From: Podocnemis expansa
Lineage: Eukaryota > Chordata > Testudines > Podocnemididae
NCBI GenBank assembly: GCA_007922195.1
Contig: ML682067.1
Coordinates: 2,624,495-2,688,494 of the forward strand
Direction: 5' to 3'
Length of the DNA stretch: 64,000 bases
The position numbers were made by a program, and so were the translations under genes. Under the pieces are notes generated by a model. The model did no database searches and was not told the DNA's origin. It saw nothing but the letters and a program-made list of their open reading frames with translations. Shown here piece by piece: positions 22,831-33,927 of the stretch. The first letter of the stretch is position 1. Every line of letters begins with the position of its first letter.

Positions 22831-24480
22831 ATGACTCAGGTCATTATTCTTAGTTCAAAGCCAGAGCATTGCTATGGACACTTATTCCTTCATTTCTAGA
22901 GCCCCCACCTGCAGAGGTCTCAAAGCTCCATTCTCCTCCCCATATTATTGAACATCTATATGCAACTTTGGAAGCCCTAGTGAGATACTGCACTGTGAAG
23001 TGCCATCAGTACATGAAAAGGATCGTGCTTTACATCTCCTTTACATCAGATGCTATTAGTATCACTGTGACACTGTACTTCAAAGTAGCATCCTGGAACC
23101 CCCATATTCATCACTGGGATATGTTTATGATCTGTTTTATAGATACTAAGCCTTGTGAGGCATCATTCTGTAAGTCTTGATCTGTTCAACATTAATATCC
23201 TGTTGGATTGTATCTGCTGTCATTATCTGTGAAGTTATGAAGTACTGCCATATATATTACTGAAATATGCTGTGAAGTTGGGAGGTACTCACAGTCAACC
23301 TTTTAGTTGTAACAAAGGACACTCCAAACATATGCTGATGGCCCATTAAAAGGGAATCCAGTCTCCCAATGGTCTTCCCAGAGACTTTGCAGAGAAAGCA
23401 TGTAGATAATGGCAACTATTTGACCAATGGGGATTGCCTAATCCACACTTCACAACAATGATCTCTCTCATAGCTTGGAGAAAGTATGTAAGACAGAGTG
23501 ACATAATCACATCGCCTCTCCTGCCCTCCATCTTACAACCAGGAAGACCATTTATAAGATAAAAATTTGGAACTGGGGATAAAATCCCAGGCTGGAAAGG
23601 AAGTCCAGTCTTTGTATTGAGAAACTGACACCTACCTGGACCATCTGTCAGAGTGAGACACTGCTTGATTCAAATCCTGCTTAGTTTATATCACTTAGAC
23701 TGCACGTTTACCTTTTATTTTCTTAAGGTAACTAACTCTGGCCTTTATACCTATCATTTACAAGCAATTAAAACCTATCTTTCTGTAGTTAATATACCTG
23801 GTTTAGATTTTATCTCAGTGTGTTTGGTTAAAGTGCTTGGGAAATCTTTGTTCAGTTTACAAAGGCTTGTTTGTGTCCGCTCCACACTGAGGGAGTGGCA
23901 TGTTAATGAACTTGCAGTGCCTAGCAGAGCCTCCAACTGTGTAAGATGGTACAGTCCTGGAGCCAAAGGATGAAGCTGGGGAGAACTGGCTAGGACCTCT
24001 CTATTAATAGTTTATGAGTGACTGGGAAATCATTCATACAACTCAGTTGGGTTATCTTCCTGCCTGCAGATAACTGTGCAAGTGCAATGCCCATCAGAGG
24101 TTCGTAGACTGACATCAGCATCATAGTCTCAGAGGCTGCACGAGCTGATGCATTTGGAGGGCTCAGGGGTCCTACAGTCTAGCTTGCACCCCAGGGACTC
24201 CCTCACAACCACCTCCTCATTTTTTCAATACCAACCAAAATCCACATATGGGGGAAAGGCAGCAGGCAGAAGATGAACCCAGGTAAGATTAAGGTGAGGC
24301 TGGTAGGGAAAGGGAAATTTCAGAAACATTCCCTCTTATATAACATTCTCCATTATAGACAGCACTGGTCTTCACTTTGTTAATTCAGTCCTTAGTCTGG
24401 GAGACTGTCCTGTCAGATTCAGTCCTGGCCACAGTTATCCATGTGTTCCTACTTTTGAGTCTGTTTATTCATGGGAATAA
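22831..24480. other. Intergenic stretch, possibly an old LTR-like repeat at about 23200-24220
   Basis: No gene is visible. From about 23200 to 24220 the composition suggests a single interspersed element (it includes 'taaggtaactaactctggcc', 'gtgtttggttaaagtgcttg' and a final 'ggggtcctacagtctagctt'). I could not define termini or target duplications. Calling it LTR-like is a guess. Confidence 0.35.
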
Positions 24481-24489
24481 TGATATGCC

Positions 24490-24735
24490 TGCAGTGAAAT
24501 GAAACACTCACAGCTGGCCCATGTCAGCTGACTTGGGCTTGGGCTGTGAGGCTATAAATTGAAAGATGGCCCTTTGGAGTTGGGATCCAGGCCAGGTTCT
24601 GGGACCCCATGGGGGAGGGTCCCAAAACCCACCTTCAGCCTGTGCCCAACCATCTACCTGGCAATTTTATAGCCTCACAGCCTGGGTATTGCAAGCCTAA
24701 GTCAGCTGGGAAGACCCAGCTGCAGGTGTGTTATT
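24490..24735. mobile_element. Fold-back MITE with arms of about 70 bp
   Basis: The left arm ('cagctggcccatgtcagctg', 'ggctgtgaggctataaatt') is inverted at the right ('tttatagcctcacagcctgg', 'gtcagctgggaagacccagctg'). The centre is also self-complementary ('tctgggaccccatggg' and 'gagggtcccaaaa'). Termini lie near 24505 and 24735. Target duplications were not resolved. Confidence 0.7.
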
Positions 24736-24917
24736 CAAGTACAGACATTCTCAAAAGTCACAGTTCCTAAGAAAGCTTCATATGATAACAAAACACAGTA
24801 CAGTCTGTCCACCTAGCAATACAGGTCATTGTGAAGTCAACATCCTAGTACTTTAGTTCTTGTGTGCTGGGTCCCCACTGAATACAGAGCCTGACTCAAG
24901 ACTAATATCTTGAAATT

Positions 24918-25261
24918 CAAAAAAAGCAAGGAGTCTTGTGGCACTTAAAGACTAACAGATTTATTTATTGCATGAGCTTTTGTGCGAGAAAATCCCACTT
25001 CGTCAGACGCTTTGAAGAGGGGGAACTTACAGAATGGGACGAAAATAAATGCGGGGGGGTGTAAGACATGGGATCAGGTCATCGTGTCTTACAACCCCTG
25101 CATTTATTTTCATCCCATTCTGTAAATTACCCCTCTTCAAAACGTTGGACGAAGTGAAATTTTCTCCCACGAAAGCTCACGAGACAAATCTGTTAGTCTT
25201 TAAGTGCCACAAGACTCCTTGCTTTTTTTGCTTTACTAGACTAACATGGCTATCCCTTTGG
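24918..25261. mobile_element. Penelope-like fold-back element, fullest copy
   Basis: This is a large inverted repeat. The left arm 'ggagtcttgtggcacttaaa' through 'cccacttcgtcagacgcttt' is repeated in inverse at 25120-25225. It is flanked by an 11-bp duplication with one mismatch, ATCTTGAAATT (24907-24917) and ATCTTGATATT (25262-25272). Inverted or tandem terminal repeats and variable-length duplications fit Penelope-like elements. Each arm carries a hammerhead-like core: CTGACGA plus a GTGGGA stem on minus, and GACGA with CCCACGAAAGC on plus. No coding region is left. Confidence 0.65.
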
Positions 25262-25739
25262 ATCTTGATATTTAAAGTACTCCACAGAACCGGCCTTGGT
25301 TGCTTGACAGATCACTTCTCTATCAGTGACCATGACTTCCTAAGTTTTGTGTCACTGGAACCATTGAATTCCAACCAATAATGTGAGGACAAGATAAATT
25401 TTTTTCAAAGGAGCAAAATACAGCCTGGAATTCATTCCTACAAGATAAGAATTGCTATGCACCCCATCTAAATTCAGAACAAAATGTAAAACTCACATTT
25501 TTGAGTTTGCTTCTCACCTTCTCACAAAAGAAATAAATTATTAATTCTATAAACAGATTATTTTTATTTCTATTATTAAATACTTGGGCAATGCTCAGAT
25601 ATTATGCATCACAACAGTTAGGAGGGCAACATGTCTACAGAGCTAAATAGAGCTCTTACTCCTTACTTGGGCAAAACTGTCCATTTCCATTGGCGTGAGT
25701 TTAGGATTACTGCATTACAAATGAGCAGTAAATCCACAA

Positions 25740-26158
25740 GGCTATGTCTACACTAGCAAATTAGTCCAGATTAAGGAGGCTTAATCTGGACTAATTTGGT
25801 CCCTGTCTACACCAGGCTTTGCCTAGTTCGAACGAAAAACATTTTTAGTTCGAACTAAGCAAAGCTTAGTTCAAACTAGTTAATTCAAATGGTTAGTTGG
25901 AACTAACCGCTTAGTTCGACAATGTAGTCATGCTAGTTTGAACTAAACAATTATGAACTATGTGGTAGTTTGAACTGTGTTTTTTTTAGTTTGAACTAAC
26001 TTTTAGTTCAAACTAGCCGTGTTTTTTTTTTTAGTTTAAACTAAAAAGTTAGTTCAAACTAAAAGAATTGTGGCTAATTTAAAAAGTTCGTTCAAACTCC
26101 GAACTGCTTCGTTTGGACTAAGCAAGTCCGAACTAAGCAGTTAAATGTAGACATAGCC
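25740..26158. mobile_element. PIF/Harbinger-type MITE, 419 bp
   Basis: Perfect-looking ends GGCTATGTCTACA and the complement TGTAGACATAGCC are flanked by CAA (25737-25739 and 26159-26161). The interior is an array of inverted AGTTCGAACT and AGTTTGAACT motifs. No coding capacity. Confidence 0.85.
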
Positions 26159-26161
26159 CAA

Positions 26162-27944
26162 GTGTACTATGCAAGTCATCCCAAATCAAGCTAATACAAA
26201 TCTTTATGCCACACAACAGCATCGTATGTTGGGCCTGATCTTGTTCCTATTCAGTCTCGTCACACAAATATAAAATGTCTGCAGACCTAAAGATTTCTGT
26301 GAGGGCTGGCTTGGCTCTCTCATATACTACATATTTCAGAGAAACTTTTTGGATATGCTTTTAAAAAAAATGTAATTGATGCTATTTCCATACCTTATCA
26401 TCTTTAAAGTCAGGCTGCCTTAGTATCATAAATCCAGCTTTATAGGCCTTAAGGGAAGGAAAAGCAATGTAATAACACTTATTAGAAACATCAGAATATT
26501 GCTTTACAGTACAGAATAATGTAGCCATTCTAAGGTCTATAACCTTGTGATTGATCAAAGCCAAGAATACCTTAACACTGTAAAGAGATTCTTGACTCTT
26601 CAATGAGATAAAGTTTTACAGTCGCTGGCAGTTTTCAAGCAGATTATTAGACCCTGAACTTTAGACTGGTGCAGGTGGTATACTGCTTATCCTTAGGCCT
26701 GGCAGACTTTGGGGGTTTTTTTTCCTTTGCAATTCTGATTATTACAGTTGATTTTTATTTTAAATTCTTTGCTTAGATTTTTATCAATTTTTATTTTTAC
26801 AGGTGAAGGAAATTAAGCAGGGCAGTAGGGTTGGGGTTAGGGAAGCATTGACAGGCATCTGCAGGAGGCAGTCTCTGCAGCCAAGGCGCTCAAGACAGCT
26901 GGGCACAAAGCTATGGTCCTGACCTAGTGGAGCATAGCTCTCTAGTCCTGTCTGCAAGGAGAAGATGAGAGCTCAGTCTTAGGGAAGACCACTCCATTGC
27001 TGAACTGTTGCTGCCAACTGGCAGCTCCCACACTTCTGGATGGTGAGCGAGTAAACGGGGCCAAGACAACAGAATTGCAGTGGGTTTCCTCCACAGCCAT
27101 GAGGCCAGTAATCCCAATCCCTACTGGCACAAGATTCAGGAAAGGCCATGGTCCAGGTGTGGCAGAGCAGAGAGACCACTGGGCCAAGACCACAAGGAGG
27201 AAGACAAACCCCCATCTGGGAGAAGCTACCCTGCTGCTGAGTGATTCCATCCTCAGTCAGGAACCATTCAGCATCAGTATGGTCTCCCCCTCAGGCAAGG
27301 ACTTATCCTACTCCTTGAGGCCCTCGCCCAGAGGTGTTTGCTGTACTCCACCGGGACTGCAGCCTGTCTCACACTCAGTACCTGCAGCGTTCCAGTAGCA
27401 GCAGCCTGAGGGCTGTGCAGGGAGCTACCTGTAGCCTAGCTCTCACAGCTCCACTCATTCACTCTGACAATGGGGCTGCAGAGGGCATTCAGTGGCTTTC
27501 GAAGGAGATCCTCTGAGCATAAATTGCCAGGTAAACATCCTCTCCCCCCCCCCCCCCCCCCGATTAGCCAAAGCCCAGCTATTTGAATTTTAGATGATCT
27601 AAAATGTCTCTTATGCCTCAGATCTAAAATTAATGTAGCTGAAAGTCTGCGGGCATGCCTGGGACATTCAACTGACTGCAGTTTGCCTGTATTTAACTGA
27701 TCCTGGATGGAATCTTCATAAATTAGTCACTTTAGCTAAACAATAAAAATAACCAGTGAAAAATACCAAAGCTGGCCAGACTACAATACAATCCACAAAG
27801 CGTTATTCAATATTTCTAAACATATGGTAGTGTCCAAACCAAGACATCTTATCTTCACTGAAACCTCCACGTCACCAAAAACTAAGCAAAGTGAGTGAAA
27901 TCCAGCAAAGTAGATAGTCCCAGCCTCTCTGACGGAACAATATA
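26162..27944. other. Intergenic stretch, no gene seen
   Basis: Several short ORFs overlap at 26911-27516 in a modestly GC-rich patch, but none has a recognisable domain. A pure C tract of 18 bases lies at 27544-27561. Confidence 0.6.
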
Positions 27945-27957
27945 CATGCTTAGAGTG

Positions 27958-28154
27958 AAAACAATGAGAGAACTATGGTACCTTAAAGACTAACAAATTT
28001 CTTCAGGCACAAGCTTTCATGGGCTCTGACAAAGTGGGTTGGGGGGCCACAAAAGTTATGTCCAAAGAAATCTGCTAGTCTTTAAAGTGCCACAGGACTC
28101 TCGTTGTTTTTACTGTACGTAGACTAACACTGCTACCCCTCCGGAAATTGTCAC
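27958..28154. mobile_element. Penelope-like fold-back copy, 13-bp target duplication
   Basis: The arms are 'ccttaaagactaacaaattt' and, inverted, 'aaatctgctagtctttaaag'. The end motif 'agactaacactgctacccct' is at the right. It is flanked by a perfect 13-bp duplication CATGCTTAGAGTG at 27945-27957 and 28155-28167. The hammerhead-like core is degenerate (CTGACAA and CACAAAAG). Confidence 0.8.
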
Positions 28155-28167
28155 CATGCTTAGAGTG

Positions 28168-28977
28168 CTTTGCTCGCTAGCCTGCAGAATCAAACTCAGC
28201 AACTATGTGTACAGTGTACTCCACTTTACAGGGCTCACCAGATTTGAAAAGACAGACTCAGTAGAGAACCATGTTAATTTATGAGGCTATAAATGTTGGT
28301 GTCTGTTTTGACCTATTGTAGGCTATAAATAACCTTCTGAGATACTGCCACAGTTGCAAGCAGCAAAGGTGCTAAAACTGGAGCTCTCTTAGTTCCAAAC
28401 AGAGGCACTATCTTATACCTTGGAGTTCAGTCCCCTCCTACATCTGATGTAGTCCAAATGTATTAACCTTCAGGGCATGCTGCAAGTTTGATCTACTTCC
28501 TCAGGTTTTGGGGGAATATGCAGATGGGGGAAGACTGCTCATGATCACTATGTTTGGAGAAGGTGGACTGTTTCCAATGTCATTATTTAGTCAGCAATTT
28601 GGCTCTGTGGGGAGCAGAAGCTGCTATGAATCATGTAACATTTTATAAAAAAAAAAGTCTAGAGCCATCTGTAAAATGGATATAACGATAATAATACCCA
28701 CATATCAAGTCTTGCTGTCAGGGCTAACTATTGTTTAAGACCTTGGATGATGAAATGTGTTATAGGTATAGAATCAAAATGAGTAATAAAATACAAGAGT
28801 CTAGTATGAATAAGGCAGGGTTTAGCACATTCGCAGAGATACTATTTACTGACGGTACATCTTGTTGTAGCAACTATAGCTTTGTAAATACGCAAAGCCT
28901 GATTACGTCAAGAACCAAGACAATGTGTACAGTGGCCAGGAAGTGTGACATTACAAGTAATAATAAAAGGAGATATT
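28168..28977. other. Intergenic stretch with a MIR-like fragment
   Basis: 'gagccatctgtaaaatggat' followed by 'ataacgataataataccc' at 28660-28705 matches the MIR 3' part. Nothing else is identified. Confidence 0.55.
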
Positions 28978-29399
28978 GGGTATGTTTACACTTACAATTT
29001 AGTTCAAATTAATGAGGATTAAGTCAAACTAAATTAATGTATGGCTACACTGGCTTTCATTACTTTGAACTAAGGAATTCCTTAGTTTGAAGTAATGAAC
29101 ATTTACTTCTAAGTTATAAAACCTCTCTTAACTTTGACCTTCTTTGTCCCAGGGTACCTTCCTCTTTCTATGTATTGGGTGGTGGCATGAACCTTCTTGG
29201 GGACCATGTTGCCACACATCCCATGGTGCCCCTCTCCTACATCAAACTAGCAAGTCCTGTCTATGGATATGCTATTTCTATTTGGGTTTCTAGTTGGCAC
29301 AAGTTAATTCGAATTAACTTAGTTCTAATTAACCATTATTATTTCAAATTAATTCGAGCTAAGTTAATTCAAACTAACTTCTTAAGTGTAGGCATAGCT
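28978..29399. mobile_element. PIF/Harbinger-type MITE, about 422 bp
   Basis: The ends GGGTATGTTTACACTT and the complement of AGCTATGCCTACACTT are related to those of the other Harbinger-type MITEs here. The flanks are ATT (28975-28977 and 29400-29402). The interior contains TTCGAATT-type palindromes. Confidence 0.7.
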
Positions 29400-29402
29400 A
29401 TT

Positions 29403-32400
29403 CAGACTGATTCAAAACACAATACTAGAAAAGCTAAACCATATTTACCTATCTAGAGAGAAGGATTATGTTTTCTGAATTCTAAAGGGTTTTGTTCCCC
29501 ACAACAAGTAATGCAGTGTTCCCTTGGATTTCCACTTACATGGAATACTTACTTGGGCATGGGAGCTGGGCATGATGGAGTGAGTGGACAGCCACACACA
29601 CATGTACTTGCCCTGGTGTTAGTGGCAGCTTCTGCTCAGCGGTTGCTTACTTTTATAGTGCTCTTTATGAGCTTACTTTTAACAGTATCTTTCTCTTCTA
29701 ATCAATTCCCTTCTTTTATTTTCCAGTCATTGTTTATTTTCCAGAGGAGCTTATTGAAGAAAAGATGCCACCAGTACAAGGCTAGGTGCCCAGCCTAAAG
29801 ACATACTTCACAATACATTTCTCTCTGCTAGGAATGTGTTTAGCAGGGAGAGGCATATGGAGAAATGCCTTCCTTCACTGCAGTGTCAAGAAATTTTAGT
29901 GCAACAGCAAAACCAAGTTCTGGTAGATCAAAAGGTATTGTGCCTTCCTTGATGGACAGCAAGGAATACGTATCTTGGGGGCAAATCTTCAAGGCCTTAC
30001 TCATTCCTTCCTTGGGCACTGACTTCAATAGCTTTTCCTGAATATTGACGTCAGGGTTCAGCACTAATGAATACTCTAAGTACCTTAAAAATTATCCTAA
30101 TTGCAATTAAAGTCCTTGAGGCCGAAATGTATTCTTATGCTCCCTGACTCACCAGTCTGGAGGCTAAAGCAGAAATGATTTTAAGCCTTTAAATTAAAAA
30201 GTCAAACAGTACCACCTGAGTTTGAGAGTGCCAATTAAGGACAATGCTCTCCTGCGCATGGAGATTTCTGGGAAATGTAAATAAAAGCCATAATTGTGGA
30301 TATGGAAGTCAATCAAGGTTTCTGAAGGCAAAATATTCCTATATGAATCTGACAGATCTATTTGAAACAATTGTAGAGAGAGAATTTGATCCCTCTTTAA
30401 ATGTAATTAAAATGCATGCATCATCACAAAAAACTCCAAAATCCTAGTGATCTCTGATGGTTTATGCTCTGGGGAGAACACACAGATACAAACTTTAATA
30501 GTGTCTTTTGGTAATGTGGTGAATAAAGACAAATTGAATACAGCAGTCTGGAAAAAAGCAGGTGATGCATTACCAGGGCCACTGGGTTAATGTTTTCCCA
30601 GACATGGCAAGGGCCACCCAGATCGTAAAAGAAAGTTGATCTCTTTAAAGACTGACTTCTATGATTTGGGGCTTGATATGCCTTTTTTGTTTCCAGTTAC
30701 ACTGTGGCTTATATCAAAAGATAAAGAAAATTCATATTTTATGAGCCAGATTTTGCACTCATGTACACAAGAGCAAATCTTAGCTATACTCATTGTCATA
30801 AAATGGATGTATTCCAACTAGACGCTTTGTAACTAAAAGTAGAATTTACCCCTGGGACTATTATGACAGACATCACTGTTTAACATTTTAACCTCAAAAA
30901 AGTGAAGGAGCAAAAGGGTGAAGGTTTGGGAAATTTGAACTCTGAAGAAGCATTAGTATGTCATTTAATCATCCTTGATTTTTAGTTAATTGGTATATTG
31001 GAATAATAACTGGTATTCTTAAATGCTACATTTTTCTCTACTTCACCCACTTACCAATTAATTTTGAAATTATACTTGTATTTTAGTACACAGTTATATC
31101 GACAGCCCACAGTGTGACGCTACTTCTCTCTAGAATGCTGGGGAAAAACAGCCAACAAGTGGAACTGCTTTGAGGTATTTTGCTTGTGAAGGCCAGGCAC
31201 AGACAGAAAGCATCAGGGAGCACTGGAAGGAGTGCTCTGCAGAGCTCTCCTCTAAAAGTACAGCTTACAGGTCCTCTCAGGAAACAAAGGTGCTTACCAT
31301 GTCTCTTTAGGGCACAGGGAGAGCTAACATCAGCCTAAGTCACAAATGGAGCACACCCCTTTCCCCCCATCTGTAGTGTAGTTACACTAGGGCACCCTGT
31401 GTAACAGAGCTCTATGGTGGTGTAAAGTATGTCATAGGTATGTAAAGTGTTTTCTATTCCACCTTTATACTTTTTATTTCTTGCTCTACTCTGAGCTGGA
31501 GGTGGATGATGGAGAGAATGAGAAATTTAATTTAAATGGCACATGAGGTATTTTATCTATCCATCTATCTTTTCCCTAATAATATCAATTGCTTACTTTG
31601 TTGATTAGTTTTAACATTAATATATTATAAAATATTGTAGGAAAAGCCTGTTATACTTTGGAAACAAGAAGCTACAAAATAATCTCTTCTCCAAGACCAT
31701 TTACAAGAAATAGGCAGAGTGCACTCTGGCTTCCAGTCTCTGCCTTGCCTGCTGTGTCCCAAGTTTTTTTTTCCCCCACCTCAGTTTTCGCCTCTGTAAA
31801 CTGAGGATCATAATTACTTGCCTATCAAAATGCTTTGAAAAGACGTGAACTACATAAGAGATACGGGCTAGATTTTGTCACAAAGGCAAGCCCCTTGTAA
31901 GGAACAGTGCATAGCTATGTTGCCCCAACAGAATTTCACGGAAGGAACCGTGGTTCCTTGTCCCAGAGGCAGCCATTAGTCCCGCCTGGAGCTTAATAAT
32001 TTACTGTTTGCATATAGGAGCAGTAACTTTCTACCTCCCACCACAGTGGGTTAGTTACACTGGTCAGCAAGTTGAGAGTAGGAGTGGAATCAAGGTGGAA
32101 GTAATTGGGCATCTAGCCTCACTTGCACCTATGTATCTGGACACAAGGTCTGGCCGGCCTTTGCAGAAGTGAAAAGGGAGTTCTTTCTCAACTTGTGGGG
32201 GGTGTATGATCCAAATCACAAGCTATCCCCCTGTATTTGTATGAATTGTGAACATGCTGCCCACTGAGGGGATGAAGAGGCTGGAAGTGATGCAAATCAG
32301 ATAAGAAGAAAGCTGGGACTGCACCTTTTCTTCCAAAGGTCTGCACTGTTGGGCAAATCTGCAGCCACAGAGCAATTCAAACCCATCAATTAACTCAAAT

Positions 32401-32475
32401 ATGGTTTTTTTTTAAATGCCAATTCTTTTGCATAGGACTTAATTTTAGGGACTCTGGTTGTGCATGCCTTACTCA
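29403..32475. other. Intergenic stretch, no gene seen
   Basis: About 3 kb with only short ORFs lacking domains. A MIR-like 3' fragment is possible at about 31760-31860 ('cctcagttttcgcctctgta'). Nothing else can be named. Confidence 0.55.
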
Positions 32476-32478
32476 CAT

Positions 32479-32906
32479 GGGTATGTCTACACTTGAAACC
32501 TTAGGTCAACTTAAGGAAGGTTAAGTTGACCTACAGAATTCTGTGGCCACACTGGGCTTTTATTAAGTGGATTTAAGTGCTTCCTTAAGTTGACTTAATA
32601 AAACCACCTCTTAATCAAGGTTGTCTTAACACTTAAGTTGACCTTATTAAGTTGACTTAAGCCAATGTAGATGAGGAAAGTCTTTAAATTGACCTAACTT
32701 GCCTCTAGGCCTGCTCCAAGAGTTTGTGGCCTCCACGGACAGCTACCCATGGTGCACCACTCTTCCATCGACCTAGCACCTACCAGTGTGGACACAAGCT
32801 GTCAACAGGAGTTTTCCATGTGGACTCTCTAAGTCAACGTAACAAGTTCGACTTTAAGTCAACATTATTAGGTCAACTTAATAAAGCCTCCAGTGTAGAC
32901 ATAGCC
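32479..32906. mobile_element. PIF/Harbinger-type MITE, about 428 bp
   Basis: The ends GGGTATGTCTACACTT and the complement of GGCTATGTCTACACTG are inverted. Flanking trinucleotides can be read as CAT or ATG, depending on where the end is set. The interior is rich in TTAAGTTGAC and GTCAACTTAA inverted motifs. Confidence 0.75.
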
Positions 32907-32909
32907 ATG

Positions 32910-33596
32910 AAGAGCACCTCCTCATACAAATGAGTATTCCTTGACTGCACTGGAACAACCTATGTAAATAAGTGATGCACAATCAGGCCCTAAATTTGAT
33001 TCCAAAAAACAAGAGACTCATATAAAAGGGCATACAATCCTGAACAATAGTATAAAAGGCATACAATAATACAGTTTTATAAGATACTCATTTGTGTTAG
33101 ACAACAGCAAAGCTAGGCCATCCTAAGATGGGTATCAGCAGACAAAAAACAAGTAACGCATAGTTACTATCATTTGCAGTGGCTAGAATAACTCACTGGA
33201 TAGATTCAACTCAGAAAAGAATCAGCTACTGAGACAAAAACCACACATGGGCAAAATGTGTCTCATGGAAGAAGGATTCAAGGGCAATACTTACTATCTT
33301 TGGGGAGAGCTCATAAAGCAAAATTCAAATGCTCCTGGGATTTAAGTTTGAATTTTGTTTATTGGGTTAAATTTTACACTACTTTTTTAAACCATCATTT
33401 CTACAACTAATACCTTACAACTACAAAAACCCAAACCCAGGCCAGGCTTATTGATGCAAATATATGTTTCCCACAACCTTAGGAAGAGGGAGTCTGAGAT
33501 TAGATGGTTGTTTTTGTTGGGGCTGGAGAGTGGCGAACGGGAAAGACTTGACATAGAGTTTGGTTTGGAGTTTTTTTGCCTTGGGTAATTATGCTA
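32910..33596. other. Intergenic stretch, nothing identified
   Basis: AT-rich sequence without ORFs or recognised repeats, leading up to the left terminus of the DIRS-type element. Confidence 0.6.
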
Positions 33597-33770
33597 TTCT
33601 TCGAGTGCTGCTCAGATGCATTCAGTAATAGGTGTCTCCGTGCTGGAGCGCTGGATTGGCCGGAAAAACTTTTGTCCTAGCCTGTCAGGAGAGGGTAGGC
33701 GGCCTCTGCCCCTCATGCCACCCCGTGGCTATATATACGGCCACCTCCCGACCCCTCTTCAGTTTCATTT
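33597..33770 (+). repeat. Left inverted terminal repeat of DIRS-type copy 1
   Basis: It is the inverse of 38465-38665. Shared blocks include 'gtgtctccgtgc', 'gcgctggattggccggaaaa' and 'ggctatatatacggcc'. Confidence 0.85.
33726..33742 (+). promoter_or_regulatory. TATA-like box in DIRS-type terminal repeat
   Basis: 'ggctatatatacgg' lies about 195 bp upstream of the gag-like ATG. The same box is kept in copy 2 (59104-59117) and, inverted, in the right repeat of copy 1 (38491-38503). This conservation suggests a promoter for the element's transcript. The right-hand copy would point leftward. Confidence 0.5.
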
Positions 33771-33927
33771 CTTCTGCCTTGTGCATCAGATCTGGAACGT
33801 CCGCGCCTTGCAAATCGCAAGCAGCCTGCCTGTCAGCTATGAGCTTTTGCCCAACTGGGAGCATGTATTCGTGGATTTAATTCCACCATAAGAGCCTTCC
33901 ACCGTCAGACTGGAATATCCTACGATC

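Noticed and set aside
26911..27516. Cluster of ORFs in a mildly GC-rich patch
   Set aside because: No recognisable domain, no CpG island, and overlapping frames on both strands.
27544..27561. Pure C tract as a regulatory G-quadruplex site
   Set aside because: A homopolymer alone, with no nearby gene. Length may also be unreliable.
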